A stretch of 64,000 nucleotides of DNA from Moraxellaceae bacterium AER2_44_116 (GTDB lineage: Bacteria > Pseudomonadota > Gammaproteobacteria > Pseudomonadales > Moraxellaceae): assembly GCA_006546595.1 (NCBI GenBank), contig VIAD01000007.1, positions 116,066 through 180,065 of the forward strand. The letters are read 5' to 3'. The position numbers and the translations under genes are program-made. The notes beneath the pieces are model-generated. The model did not search any database. It saw only the letters and a list, made by a program, of their open reading frames with translations, and was not told where the DNA came from. The first letter of the stretch is position 1; each line of letters starts with the position of its first letter. Below are positions 25,188 through 34,752 of the stretch, one piece after another.

Positions 25188-28100
25188 ATGGGAAAACCCT
25201 CGTTTAATACAGTAAACAACATAACGACAACTGCCAGCTCTTCACCCAAGACAGCTAAAACTCTTGATGAATTAACCCTCTATATTGCGCAACTCGAAGC
25301 TAAAAACACCGCACTCAGTCAACAAGTCTCCCAACTGCAAACGCAAAATTCTTTTCTGCACACTTTAATCGACAATATCCCCATTGCCATGTTTGTCAAA
25401 AATGCCCGTGATGATTTTCGTATCACTGAATGGAATAAAGCCGCTGAAGCCATTTTTGAAGTCGCGAAAGAGACGGTTATTGGCAGAACAACACATGACT
25501 TATGGCCAAAAGAACAAGCCGATATTTTTTTAGCGGACGACCAACGTGTTGCCCAAGAACAACGAGTGATTGATATTGCCGAAGAACAATGTCAAACCCA
25601 AAGTCGCGGCATCATGTTATTACATACTAAAAAAGTCCCCATTATCAATCCTCATGATGGTAAAACCGATTTTTTATTAGGTATTTGTGAAGATATTACC
25701 GAGCAAAAATTAACAAGAATGCGTGATGAATCTAGAACAGAAGTACTGTCTCTGATTATGATGGGCGCGCCAATCAACCAAATTTTAGACACTATTGTCG
25801 TCGCGATCGAACATACACATCCCCCCATGCTTTGTTCAATTTTACTATTACACGAAGATGGCAACCGTTTATTGGTCGCTGCTGCCCCTTCATTCCCCTC
25901 TTTTTATACCCATGCTATTCATGGCGCAGAAATTGGCGCACAGGCAGGGTCATGCGGCACGGCAGCCTACTATAAAAAACGAGTTGTTGTCTCAGATATT
26001 CAAACTGATCCCTTATGGCAAGACTATAAAGACCTAGCAGCCGCCGCACAGTTAGGCTCTTGTTGGTCAGAACCCATCATCAATAGTACAGGGCAAATAC
26101 TAGGTACATTTGCGATGTACCATCACGATATCTATATTCCGACAACTCATGATATTGAAACCATTGTCAGCTCCGCACAACTCGCGGCCATTGCTATTGA
26201 ACGTAAACTTGCCGAAGACCGCCTCCGAGAAAGTGAAGAGCGCCATCGTTTATTATTCACTCAAAGTAAAGATGCTTTAATTACGATTTCCCCCAATGAT
26301 TTACACGCTTTCACCTCTGGTAATCAAGCGGTACTCAACATGTTTGGCATCGACAGCGAAGCTGAGCTGCTAAAATATGGCCCTTTTGATCTAGCGCCAA
26401 CGTATCAACCAGATGGCCGTCTTTCTTCAGAAAAAGTATCAGAAATTATTGAAATTACGCAGCGTGAAGGTTCACATTTTTTTGAATGGACCAATAAACG
26501 GCTCAATGGTCAGGAGTTTCCCTGTGAGATTCTCGTTAATATGTTGGTCATTGCGGGCAAACCCGTTATCCAAGCTTCAATCAGAGACATTACCAAAGCT
26601 AAACAAGCCGAACTGGCATTACAACAACAAATCAAAGAGCTCACTCTGACGCAAGCAGCATTAAGGATTAGTGAAGAACGCTTTCGCATGTTATGGGAAA
26701 CAACCACGGATGTCGTCTTAGTCTTAAACAATGAGGGCAATATACAGTATGCAAATCCCGCATTAAGCACTATTTTCGGCTATGAGCCTCGTGCCATCAA
26801 GCATCAAAATATTACCTTTTTACAACCGATACCGTTACGCAATGCTCATATTCAGGGTATGCATCGCTACTTAACCACAGGTAAAAAAAATCTGAACTGG
26901 CGTACCGTAGAATCCTTTGGACTACATGCTGATGGGCATCAATTTCCTATTGAAATCTCCTTCGCCCATGTGTTTGTAAATGAAACATCTTTGTTTGCGG
27001 GTTTTATTCGTGACGTAACTGAGCGCAAAAAAGCCGATCAACTACTCGCGCAAAGAACGCAGGAATTGCAAAGCAGTAACCAACAACTGCACCTTCTCAC
27101 CGTTGAACTCGAGGCTAAAGTTTTCAACAGAACCAATGAGTTACAAAAAGCACTAGAACAAGCAAACTCAGCGACTCAAGCCAAAAGCGAGTTTTTGGCG
27201 ATGATGAGCCATGAAATTCGCACGCCTGTGAATGGCATTATTGGCATGGCGCAACTTTTAGAAATGAGCCATCTTAATCCTGAGCAACAAGACTACATCA
27301 GTGCTATTCGCACCAGCAGTGACGCCTTATTAATTCTCATTAATGACATTTTAGATTTATCCAAAATAGAAGCAGGCAAATTAGAGCTGGAGCATCGTCC
27401 CTTTTTACTTCATAAAGAACTTGAAAGTATTCTGACACTCTATCGACCGCTGGCAGAAAAGAAAGCGCTTGTTTTAACAGGCCAATACGCCACTGATTTA
27501 CCGCAAATAGCCGAAGGCGACCATCTACGACTACGGCAAATTATCGCCAATTTGATTGGCAATGCCCTGAAGTTCACACATCAGGGGCAAGTAACGGTCA
27601 GCGCATATTGTTCATCAGTCAATAACACGCAATTTATGCTTCATGTCAGTGTGACTGATACAGGAATTGGAATTCCCCCTGAACGTATGGATCGCTTATT
27701 TAAAGTATTCTCGCAAGTGGATTCGTCAACGACCCGACAATATGGTGGTAGCGGTTTAGGTCTCGCCATTTGTGCGCGCTTGGCGGAAGCGATGGGTGGG
27801 ACGATTAGTGTTAATAGTGAGAATGGGAAAGGCTCAACTTTTGCCTTTCATGTGCTGCTGGGGATAACACAACAATTACCAGAAGAAGCTCTGTACACAA
27901 CATTTGATGCCTCTAACAAACGCTTACCAAAAGTTTTAGTGGTTGATGATAACGTCGTTAATTTGGTGATTATGCGTAAGTTTTTAGCCAACTTAGGTAT
28001 TGATGCCGATGTCGCCGCTAATGGTAGAGAAGCCATCGACTTCGTTCAACGAGATGATTTTGATTTAGTGTTTATGGATGTGCAAATGCCTGAAATAGAT

Positions 28101-28289
28101 GGCCTTACCGCAACAAGGCTTATTCGAGAGCTGTCCTTATCGACACAGCCTTTTATTATTGCGCTAACCGCAAATGCTTTTGAAACCGACCGCGAACGTT
28201 GTTTAGCCGCAGGCATGAACGACTTTTTATCAAAGCCGTTTTTGTTTGATGATATTAAAAATAAATTGTCGAGTTTTTGGCAGGCTTAG
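25188..28289 (+). CDS. Multi-sensor hybrid histidine kinase (PAS-GAF-PAS-PAS-HisKA-HATPase-REC)
   Basis: A 1033-aa cytoplasmic kinase without transmembrane helices. A coiled coil (about 25-55) precedes a PAS domain (55-170), GAF (185-340), PAS (350-475), PAS (490-615), a second coiled coil, HisKA with His675 in MMSHEIRTPVNGIIG, an intact HATPase (GNALKFTHQG, DTGIGIP, GSGLGLAI) and a receiver with Asp964 (FMDVQMPEIDG). There is no HPt domain, so an external phosphotransfer protein is needed. No ligand is evident, although PAS domains often bind haem, flavin or aromatic compounds. AGGAAG lies eight bases before ATG 25188. It is monocistronic and faces the phosphofructokinase gene. Confidence 0.92.
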   Translation: MGKPSFNTVNNITTTASSSPKTAKTLDELTLYIAQLEAKNTALSQQVSQLQTQNSFLHTLIDNIPIAMFVKNARDDFRITEWNKAAEAIFEVAKETVIGRTTHDLWPKEQADIFLADDQRVAQEQRVIDIAEEQCQTQSRGIMLLHTKKVPIINPHDGKTDFLLGICEDITEQKLTRMRDESRTEVLSLIMMGAPINQILDTIVVAIEHTHPPMLCSILLLHEDGNRLLVAAAPSFPSFYTHAIHGAEIGAQAGSCGTAAYYKKRVVVSDIQTDPLWQDYKDLAAAAQLGSCWSEPIINSTGQILGTFAMYHHDIYIPTTHDIETIVSSAQLAAIAIERKLAEDRLRESEERHRLLFTQSKDALITISPNDLHAFTSGNQAVLNMFGIDSEAELLKYGPFDLAPTYQPDGRLSSEKVSEIIEITQREGSHFFEWTNKRLNGQEFPCEILVNMLVIAGKPVIQASIRDITKAKQAELALQQQIKELTLTQAALRISEERFRMLWETTTDVVLVLNNEGNIQYANPALSTIFGYEPRAIKHQNITFLQPIPLRNAHIQGMHRYLTTGKKNLNWRTVESFGLHADGHQFPIEISFAHVFVNETSLFAGFIRDVTERKKADQLLAQRTQELQSSNQQLHLLTVELEAKVFNRTNELQKALEQANSATQAKSEFLAMMSHEIRTPVNGIIGMAQLLEMSHLNPEQQDYISAIRTSSDALLILINDILDLSKIEAGKLELEHRPFLLHKELESILTLYRPLAEKKALVLTGQYATDLPQIAEGDHLRLRQIIANLIGNALKFTHQGQVTVSAYCSSVNNTQFMLHVSVTDTGIGIPPERMDRLFKVFSQVDSSTTRQYGGSGLGLAICARLAEAMGGTISVNSENGKGSTFAFHVLLGITQQLPEEALYTTFDASNKRLPKVLVVDDNVVNLVIMRKFLANLGIDADVAANGREAIDFVQRDDFDLVFMDVQMPEIDGLTATRLIRELSLSTQPFIIALTANAFETDRERCLAAGMNDFLSKPFLFDDIKNKLSSFWQA

Positions 28290-28303
28290 AAAACTTAAAG
28301 AAA

Positions 28304-28339
28304 TTCTCCCCTTTGCTAAAGAGGAGTTAGAGGGGATTT
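28304..28339. terminator. Repeat/terminator between convergent genes
   Basis: TTCTCCCCTTTGCTAAAGAG followed by GAGTTAGAGGGG forms an imperfect hairpin between the kinase and phosphofructokinase stop codons. It resembles a dispersed palindromic repeat; transcription termination is likely but unproved. Confidence 0.5.
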
Positions 28340-29595
28340 ACTTCAAATTCTGCCAATTTTTTTATCACAAAAGGCAAGTTCAACGGCGGATACAAAGGTA
28401 ATCCTTCCTCAAACACGATGGGTGCTTGTCCTTGAATCAAGGGTAATAAATACGACTGCCCTGCTTCACTTAACTGCCAACCATCTAAACTTAAAAAATC
28501 ACGGGGAACACGTCGTTCAGGTGCGGCAACCTCAACTAATGGCACAGGTTGAATGCGCCATTGATAAGGGCTATCGGCTAGGCGTTGAATAATTGGACTA
28601 AAATTCTTTTGTCCCTGCAACGCCAATGTAACGGCTGCCTGACCTGTCGCTAGAGCTTGCTCAGAGTCAACCAGTGAGGCCAAATGTCGGGCAGAACGCT
28701 GCAAATAATCGGCGACAGACCAATGGCATTTATGGCCTAACTTCGAAGAAATTAACTCTGCCAGCATGGGGGCAATTCCACCTAATTGGCGATCACCTGC
28801 GGCATCTTGCAGGCCTGATGCATGTAAGGTTTTACCCTGACTATCAACTACACCTTCAGCAACGGCGACCACACAATAACCATACGTCTCAATTGTTTGT
28901 TCAACCCGATCTAAAAATCGCTGCTCATCAAAAGGAAGCTCTGGTAACAATAATAAATAGGCCTGTTTAGTGTCATGTTGAAATGCCAAACCACAAGCAA
29001 GGGTCAACCAACCGCTATAACGCCCCATAGTTTCCAAGATAAACACTTTACTTGAGCTACTCGCGACGGATGCTAAATCCATACTCGCTTCGCGTAATGA
29101 TGTGGCTAAATATTTGGCAGCCGAACCAAAACCAATACTACAATCAGTTGCAGGTAAATCATTATCGATGGTTTTCGGAATATGAATCGCATTTAATGGA
29201 TACGAAAACTGTGCCGCAACCGCCAGTACATCCTGACACGCTCGCGCAGCCCCACCGCCACCATTATAAAAAAAATAGCCAATATCGTGGGCGCGTAACA
29301 CATCAACTAATCGCTGTGCTTCATTAGGCTGTAAAACATGACGACACGTGCCAAAAGCTGCCGAGGGACTTTGCGCTAAGCCCTGTAATTTATGTTCAGC
29401 AAGATGAGTGACATCAAATAAACGCTCGGCTAATACGCCTAATATGCCTTCATGCGCGGCATATAAAATGGCATCCGCAGGCGCGTGTTGTTGCCATGCC
29501 TGAATAACGCCTGCGGCGGAGGTATTGAGCATCGCCGTTGCACCACCCGCTTGGGCGTAGAGTGCGTTTTTGCCGTAATATTGATTGATGGTCAT
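28327..29595 (-). CDS. PPi-type 6-phosphofructokinase homologue with altered donor-binding motif
   Basis: A 422-aa protein of the phosphofructokinase family, PPi-dependent subgroup by its PKTIDNDL motif (Lys141; ATP enzymes have Gly there). Other conserved parts are LYAQAGGATAMLN, FGTCRHVL, MGRYSGWL and VVAVAEGV. The donor-site motif, normally FFYNGGGDSAD in this subgroup, reads FFYNGGGGAAR (residues 108-118): the aspartate that contacts the phosphoryl donor is Gly115, and a second aspartate is Arg118. TIDND (Asp144, Asp146) is intact. Activity may be changed or lost. An inverted repeat lies immediately upstream of the weakly preceded start codon. Confidence 0.82.
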   Translation of the reverse strand: MTINQYYGKNALYAQAGGATAMLNTSAAGVIQAWQQHAPADAILYAAHEGILGVLAERLFDVTHLAEHKLQGLAQSPSAAFGTCRHVLQPNEAQRLVDVLRAHDIGYFFYNGGGGAARACQDVLAVAAQFSYPLNAIHIPKTIDNDLPATDCSIGFGSAAKYLATSLREASMDLASVASSSSKVFILETMGRYSGWLTLACGLAFQHDTKQAYLLLLPELPFDEQRFLDRVEQTIETYGYCVVAVAEGVVDSQGKTLHASGLQDAAGDRQLGGIAPMLAELISSKLGHKCHWSVADYLQRSARHLASLVDSEQALATGQAAVTLALQGQKNFSPIIQRLADSPYQWRIQPVPLVEVAAPERRVPRDFLSLDGWQLSEAGQSYLLPLIQGQAPIVFEEGLPLYPPLNLPFVIKKLAEFEVNPL

Positions 29596-29611
29596 AAGGA
29601 CTCAAGATGAT

Positions 29612-29671
29612 TGTAGGGGCGAATGTATTCGCCCATGACAGATAAAAAAGGCGAATAAATTCGCCCCTACA
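29612..29671. repeat. Dispersed inverted repeat, TGTAGGGGCGAAT type
   Basis: Second copy of the element at 20081: TGTAGGGGCGAATGTATTCGCC and GGCGAATAAATTCGCCCCTACA arms. It sits between the transporter stop and the phosphofructokinase start, ending one base before the transporter stop codon begins. Confidence 0.9.
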
Positions 29672-29672
29672 G

Positions 29673-31229
29673 TTACTTCATCATCGGTTGCGCTTTTTTA
29701 ATAAATGGCAAAAATAACAATACACTTAAAATCAATGCAGATAACAGCATCGTCACATCATTAAACGCCAATGTTGTTGCTTGTATAGAAACTTTTTGCT
29801 GCAACAAGGCAAGCGCCGCTTGTTGGCCGTTTTCGCCCAAATCACCCATTAAAAATGCGCCACTTTGCTCTAACATCTCTTGCACAGGAACACGTGTTGG
29901 GTCAGTGAGTGCCGCTAAATGCTGCCAGTGAAAAGCATAACGCCAATCCATAATGGTGTTAATCACCGCCAAACCCATTGCGCCGCCAATATTACGGGTC
30001 AGATTAAACAAGGCACTGCCGTTTTTCATTTCCGTCATTGGCAAGGTACTTAAAGCTAATTGCGACATGACAATCATGGCACACATTAAACCGACACCGC
30101 GTAAAATTTGTGGCCAAAACAATTCTTCCATGCCCGCTAAAGGGGTCATGTGTGAGTTCATCCACACACCAAATGAAGCCGTAATCAGACCAATGCCGAC
30201 CAATATACGGGTATCCATTTTTGCTGATAATCGGCCGATATGCGGTGCGGTAATGAACATAGCAATGCCCATCACCATCATAATTTCGCCAATTTGAAGG
30301 CTATTAAAGCCGCGCACTTTGCCTAAAAATAACGGCACTAAATAGACCATGCCATATAAACTGACACCGACGACAAAAGATATCACAGAGCCAATGGCAA
30401 AGTTACGATTAGCAAAGACGCGTAAATTCACAATCGGATTGGCATTAGTAAAACTTCGCCAAAAAAAGACAAGTCCACCGAGCAATCCGATGACGCTACT
30501 GATAACAACCGCTTCTTCGGCAAACCAATCATGGCGAGGGCCTTCATCAAGCGTGTATTCCAAACTGCCTAAAAATAAGGCCATGCTTAACAAGCCTAAC
30601 CAATCAATAACGTGCCATAGCTTCCAGTCGGGTTTATCAATGTCCAAATACGCCCAAACGATACTGGCAATGATTAACGCAGGGGCAAGATTGATTAAAA
30701 ACATCCAATGCCACGAAAAATGATTGGTCAAAAAGCCGCCCAAGGTTGGTCCAACCGCAGGTGCAAGCGTGGAAGCCATACTAACTAACACAATCGGCAT
30801 CATACGTTTTTCAGGAGGGAACAGCATGAACAACGCGGCCATCGTCGTTGGAATCATCCCGCCGCCCAAAAAGCCTTGAATCGTTCTAAACACTAATAAC
30901 GACGGTAAACTCCATGCAAAGGCACAGGCCAAACTGGCCAACGCAAATCCTGTTGCACTAATGACAAAATAAATGCGCGTTGACATCATGCGCGATAAAT
31001 AACTCGATAACGGAATCGCAATCACTTCGGCAATTAAATAACTGGTTTGTACCCATGCTATTTCGCTCGAACTGGCACTCATGCCCGCTTGTAATTCATT
31101 TAACGAACTGGCAACGATTTGAATGTCTAAAATCGCCATAAAATTGCCAAAAATCAACGCACAAAAGGCAATCCATGCCCTTTTATACGCGGCTTTTTGC
31201 TCGGGGGTTTCAGCCGAAGTCGTGGTCAT
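29673..31229 (-). CDS. emrB: EmrB/QacA-type multidrug efflux permease (DHA2, 14 TM)
   Basis: A 518-aa major-facilitator protein with 14 predicted transmembrane helices. Motif near TM1 is GNFMAILDIQIVASSLNEL, motif C is APAVGPTLGGFL in TM5; both are typical of DHA2 proton antiporters. The start overlaps the stop of the HlyD-family adaptor by four bases, so the two are translationally coupled and form an inner-membrane pump with the adaptor. The divergent TetR and TolC genes complete a tripartite efflux system. Symbol is given by family; substrate is unknown. Confidence 0.88.
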   Translation of the reverse strand: MTTTSAETPEQKAAYKRAWIAFCALIFGNFMAILDIQIVASSLNELQAGMSASSSEIAWVQTSYLIAEVIAIPLSSYLSRMMSTRIYFVISATGFALASLACAFAWSLPSLLVFRTIQGFLGGGMIPTTMAALFMLFPPEKRMMPIVLVSMASTLAPAVGPTLGGFLTNHFSWHWMFLINLAPALIIASIVWAYLDIDKPDWKLWHVIDWLGLLSMALFLGSLEYTLDEGPRHDWFAEEAVVISSVIGLLGGLVFFWRSFTNANPIVNLRVFANRNFAIGSVISFVVGVSLYGMVYLVPLFLGKVRGFNSLQIGEIMMVMGIAMFITAPHIGRLSAKMDTRILVGIGLITASFGVWMNSHMTPLAGMEELFWPQILRGVGLMCAMIVMSQLALSTLPMTEMKNGSALFNLTRNIGGAMGLAVINTIMDWRYAFHWQHLAALTDPTRVPVQEMLEQSGAFLMGDLGENGQQAALALLQQKVSIQATTLAFNDVTMLLSALILSVLLFLPFIKKAQPMMK

Positions 31230-32254
31230 TTGAGACTTACCGTCACTTCAGCCGACATTCCCGGCCTTAATACCAACAATTCATTGCCGCTATCTAGTAA
31301 CACTTTTACCGATAAACGCTGGACAATTTTATTAAAATTACCTGTGGCATTGTCAGGCGGCAACAACGCAAACTCAGCACCCGAGGCAGGCGACACACTT
31401 TGAATATGACCCAGAAAATGTTGTTTAGGATAGGCATCGACTTTAATTTCGGCACGTTGACCGACTTGCATTTGGGTTAATTGCGTTTCTTTAAAGTTAG
31501 CTTCAACAAAGACATTCGCTAACGGCACAATGGCTAACAAACGACTACCACCAACGACACGACTGCCCAAACGGGCGGCAAAATTGCCAATTACTCCATC
31601 AATCGGCGCACGCACTTCGGTGGCCGCCAAATCTAATTCAGCGAGTTTTAGTGTGGCTTTTGCCGCTGCTATTTCCGCTAAGGCTTGTTCACGCCCCGAC
31701 CCCACACTTTTCTTTTGCGCTTGCGCGGCAGCAATACTGGCCGCAGCACGTTGACTGTTGGCGACGGCTGATTGATAAGCAGCAACCGCACTTTCTAAAC
31801 GCTGTTTCGTCGCCACACCTTCCGCGACTAAGGCTTTGGCACGTTGCCATTCTTGTTGCAATCTTAACTCTTCCGCTTTAGCGGCTTGGAGATTGGCTTG
31901 GGCTTCATTAATTAATTCGCCTTGGGTATTTTCTTGTTGGCCGTTGGTGGTTAACGCCGCCTCACGCATGGCAACTATCGCTTTAGCATTTGCTACTTTC
32001 GCTTGATAATCGGCATCTTCAATTTTTAGCAGTAAATCGCCTGTTTTAACGGCTTGATTGTTTTTGACTAACAAATGCACAATCTCACCGCCGACACGCG
32101 GCGTAATAAATGTGGTGTCAGCTCGAATATAAGCGTTATCGGTGGTCTCATGAAAACGGCCATAACTATACCAACGTATGCCCAAACCAATCGCAGCAAT
32201 GACTAACAAGCCAATAATAATAAACGGTAACTTTTGCGATGATGCGTTACTCAT
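31226..32254 (-). CDS. emrA: EmrA/HlyD-family membrane fusion protein
   Basis: A 342-aa periplasmic adaptor. One N-terminal transmembrane helix (IIIGLLVIAAIGLGI, about 11-26), a beta-barrel/lipoyl half (TTFITPRVGGEIVHLLVKNN), a long Ala/Gln-rich coiled-coil hairpin (about 80-195), and the return half (LAATEVRAPIDGVIGNF). It links the EmrB-like permease, with which it overlaps, to an outer-membrane channel, probably the TolC-like protein at 32981. The divergent promoter region carries the TetR operator at 32310. Confidence 0.9.
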   Translation of the reverse strand: MSNASSQKLPFIIIGLLVIAAIGLGIRWYSYGRFHETTDNAYIRADTTFITPRVGGEIVHLLVKNNQAVKTGDLLLKIEDADYQAKVANAKAIVAMREAALTTNGQQENTQGELINEAQANLQAAKAEELRLQQEWQRAKALVAEGVATKQRLESAVAAYQSAVANSQRAAASIAAAQAQKKSVGSGREQALAEIAAAKATLKLAELDLAATEVRAPIDGVIGNFAARLGSRVVGGSRLLAIVPLANVFVEANFKETQLTQMQVGQRAEIKVDAYPKQHFLGHIQSVSPASGAEFALLPPDNATGNFNKIVQRLSVKVLLDSGNELLVLRPGMSAEVTVSLK

Positions 32255-32309
32255 AAGTCGGGACTCAAAGGTGAATAGTTGGCTTGTATTTTATGATGCT
32301 GGCTGATAA

Positions 32310-32325
32310 TGTACTGAACAGTACA
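32310..32325. promoter_or_regulatory. Candidate TetR operator in divergent efflux promoter
   Basis: TGTACTG-AA-CAGTACA is a perfect 7-bp inverted repeat in the 88-bp gap between the adaptor and the tetR gene. Position and symmetry fit autoregulation plus control of the efflux genes. Confidence 0.75.
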
Positions 32326-32342
32326 GTTCAATTCAAGTTATT

Positions 32343-32984
32343 ATGATGAAAAAAATAAAACTCAGTTTTTCCTGCTGTCCCGCCACTCCCCGCGGTGAAT
32401 TACGCCGAGATGCCTTGTTAGACGCAGCACGACAGATTTTTTTAGAAAAGGGCTATTCTGGCACGAGCATTGATGAAGTTGTCCAACGAACAGGCGGCTC
32501 TAAAGCCAGTGTTTATAAATACTTTGGCAGTAAAGAAGGCTTATTTGCCGAGATGTTTGGCACACATTGTCAGGTTTTTTTAGCGACATTACAGATTCCT
32601 AATGAACTCAGCGATAATCTCGAACAAACATTGACCCAATTTGCGGAACGCGTCTTAGTAGCCTTTGTTGACCCTGAACGCATTGCCATGATTCGCGCAT
32701 TAGTTGCCGAAGCGGCACGGTTTCCTGATTTGGCTGAAATGGCCTACAACACAGGGCCTAAATATGGCTTAGGCTTATTGGCTGATTTTCTACAACGCCA
32801 CCATCAAGCGGGCGTGATCAACTGCCCTCACCCTGACATTGCCGCTATTCAATTTATGGAGATGATAAAAGGTCATGTTCAATGGCGTGCGTTATTAGGC
32901 TTACCTGCCTTTCCTGACCATCTCAATCGTGAAAATTATATTAAAGAAGCAATACGGGTCTTTTTACGAGGCTATCAGGTATGA
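32343..32984 (+). CDS. TetR-family repressor of efflux genes
   Basis: A 213-aa regulator. The HTH lies at about residues 22-68 (ALLDAARQIFLEKGYSGTSI through SKASVYKYFGSKEGLFAEMF). The ligand domain has an AcrR/TetR_C type length. An unusual Cys-Cys pair occurs near the N-terminus (FSCCPATP). Its stop overlaps the start of the TolC-like gene (ATGA), so the repressor and the outer-membrane channel are co-transcribed, while EmrA and EmrB are divergent: the likely circuit is that a toxic ligand frees the operator at 32310 and turns on all genes. Start is ATG 32343 or 32346. Confidence 0.88.
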   Translation: MMKKIKLSFSCCPATPRGELRRDALLDAARQIFLEKGYSGTSIDEVVQRTGGSKASVYKYFGSKEGLFAEMFGTHCQVFLATLQIPNELSDNLEQTLTQFAERVLVAFVDPERIAMIRALVAEAARFPDLAEMAYNTGPKYGLGLLADFLQRHHQAGVINCPHPDIAAIQFMEMIKGHVQWRALLGLPAFPDHLNRENYIKEAIRVFLRGYQV

Positions 32985-34237
32985 GAAAGCTGTTGTTGAG
33001 TCTGATGTGTTTGCCACTATTGGCACAAGCACAAAACTTACCCGAAACCGTTAAATTAGCTCTCGCTTATCATCCACAGCTTCAAGCCGCCGAACAAAAC
33101 ATCGTCGCAAAACAAGCGTCTGTCAGCCTCAGTGAAAGCGCATTAAAGCCGCAATTATGGCTATCAGGTGAAATAGGTCGTTCGAGCTTAGAAACGACCG
33201 CACCTTTTCCTGAGTCGGGTGGGCGTTGGCCAAATACGATTAACTTGTTACTGAGTCAGCCGCTTTATACCTCAGGTGCGCTCAATACGGCGGTTGATAT
33301 TGCCAAACTCAATGTTTCCGTCAGTGAGCAACATCGGGAAGCACTACGCGTCAATATCGCCATTCAAGCGATTGCCGCATATGCCGCAATTGTTCGTGAC
33401 CAATCTTTATTAGCGTTATATCAACAATCCCTTAAAACGCTACAACAAGCGAAAACGGATGCCGATAAACGCTTTAAAGCAGGCGAAGTCACTAAAACGG
33501 ATACGGCACAAGCGGCGGCACGTTTAGCCGAAGGCGAAGCTCAAATTACCCAAGCACAAGCCAACATTGCGGTAAGTGAAGCACAGTTTTTTCGCGTGAC
33601 AGGCGCAACAGCACACAATGTCAACTCAGATTTACCTGTATTAGCCATTCCTGCGGACTTAAATGCTGCGCTAGAAAAGTCCTTGCAATCTCCTTCTATT
33701 AAAGCCGCGCAAGAAGAAACATTAGCCGCACAAAAAACCATTCATTTAGCCGAAGCCGAAAACAAAGTACGCGTGACTGCCGAAGCCCGCGCAACCACTC
33801 AAGATAATACTGACTTTGGCTATGACCGCATGAATGGTTGGGGTGTTTATATCAAAGCACAAGTCCCTCTGTACGAAGGTGGCCGCAGTGTTGCTAAAGT
33901 GAGCGAGGCCAGCGCGTACACCAGTGCCGCACAACGGAACACCGACAATATTACCGCCGACGTTAAACAGCAAATGACGACCGCGTGGCAACATTGGCAA
34001 GCTGCAAGTGCCCGTGTTCCTGCTTATCAAGCACAAGTAAAGGCCGCAGAATTGGCCTTAGACAGCACGCGTAAAGAGCTAAACGTCGGCACTCGCACGA
34101 CGCTAGACTTATTAAATGCCGAACGCGAACTGTTATCGGCTAAAATTAATCTATTATTCAGTGAGCAAGATAAAAGCCTCGCCTCTTACCAGATTTTAGC
34201 GGTGATTGGCGATTTGTCGGTATTAACCCACGAGTAA
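32981..34237 (+). CDS. TolC-family outer-membrane efflux channel
   Basis: A 418-aa protein with signal peptide (MRKLLLSLMCLPLLAQAQ) and two repeated long-helix/beta-strand halves typical of the OEP family: LPETVKLALAYHPQLQAAEQ first, and PLYEGGRSVAKVSEA with coiled-coil partners in the second. It is coupled to the TetR gene by a four-base overlap and is the likely exit duct for the EmrA/EmrB pump. Confidence 0.9.
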   Translation: MRKLLLSLMCLPLLAQAQNLPETVKLALAYHPQLQAAEQNIVAKQASVSLSESALKPQLWLSGEIGRSSLETTAPFPESGGRWPNTINLLLSQPLYTSGALNTAVDIAKLNVSVSEQHREALRVNIAIQAIAAYAAIVRDQSLLALYQQSLKTLQQAKTDADKRFKAGEVTKTDTAQAAARLAEGEAQITQAQANIAVSEAQFFRVTGATAHNVNSDLPVLAIPADLNAALEKSLQSPSIKAAQEETLAAQKTIHLAEAENKVRVTAEARATTQDNTDFGYDRMNGWGVYIKAQVPLYEGGRSVAKVSEASAYTSAAQRNTDNITADVKQQMTTAWQHWQAASARVPAYQAQVKAAELALDSTRKELNVGTRTTLDLLNAERELLSAKINLLFSEQDKSLASYQILAVIGDLSVLTHE

Positions 34238-34243
34238 ACCATC

Positions 34244-34708
34244 ATGAGCCATCAGGGTACGTTATCGGAAGAAGATTTTAAGGTAGAAGGTCATTGCTGC
34301 GCAGTGACTTTTCCTGCCATTAAAACAATGGAAAATGGTATTGATTTTCAAGCAGATGAAGCCGTAAAGGCTTATATGGCGGAGCATTATAAAATGACAT
34401 TAACGACATCAAATACAAAGAAAACTGATAATGAAGCGCTGACCATTATTAAAGATAAAGAAAATGGACATACTCTTGGGGCTCTTCAATCGCAACTTCG
34501 CCTTCATGACTTGGCGGGAAATTACAGTGAGGCTATCAATTTATGCCATCAAATATTAGAAGTCGATGGCTATTTCAATGGTTCTTTTCATTTTTCACAC
34601 TCTGTTTATCTAGATAGAATTGCCACATATTACAAACTATCTGGAAATGAACTACTAGCAAACAGTTATAATAAACAAGCTTATGAAATGAGAATGGCGT
34701 GTCGGTAA
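34244..34708 (+). CDS. Hypothetical protein downstream of the TolC gene
   Basis: A 154-aa soluble protein with no recognised family. The C-terminal half (about 75-150, LGALQSQLRLHDLAGNYSEA then YYKLSGNELLANSYNKQAYE) has the spacing of two TPR-like helix pairs. The N-terminus has two cysteines (GHCCAV). It starts only six bases after the TolC-like stop, so it is likely translated from the tetR-tolC message. Its ribosome-binding site is weak. Confidence 0.55.
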   Translation: MSHQGTLSEEDFKVEGHCCAVTFPAIKTMENGIDFQADEAVKAYMAEHYKMTLTTSNTKKTDNEALTIIKDKENGHTLGALQSQLRLHDLAGNYSEAINLCHQILEVDGYFNGSFHFSHSVYLDRIATYYKLSGNELLANSYNKQAYEMRMACR

Positions 34709-34752
34709 ATACAGGACATATACACGTAGTAGCCATAACCCGACCTACGCAG

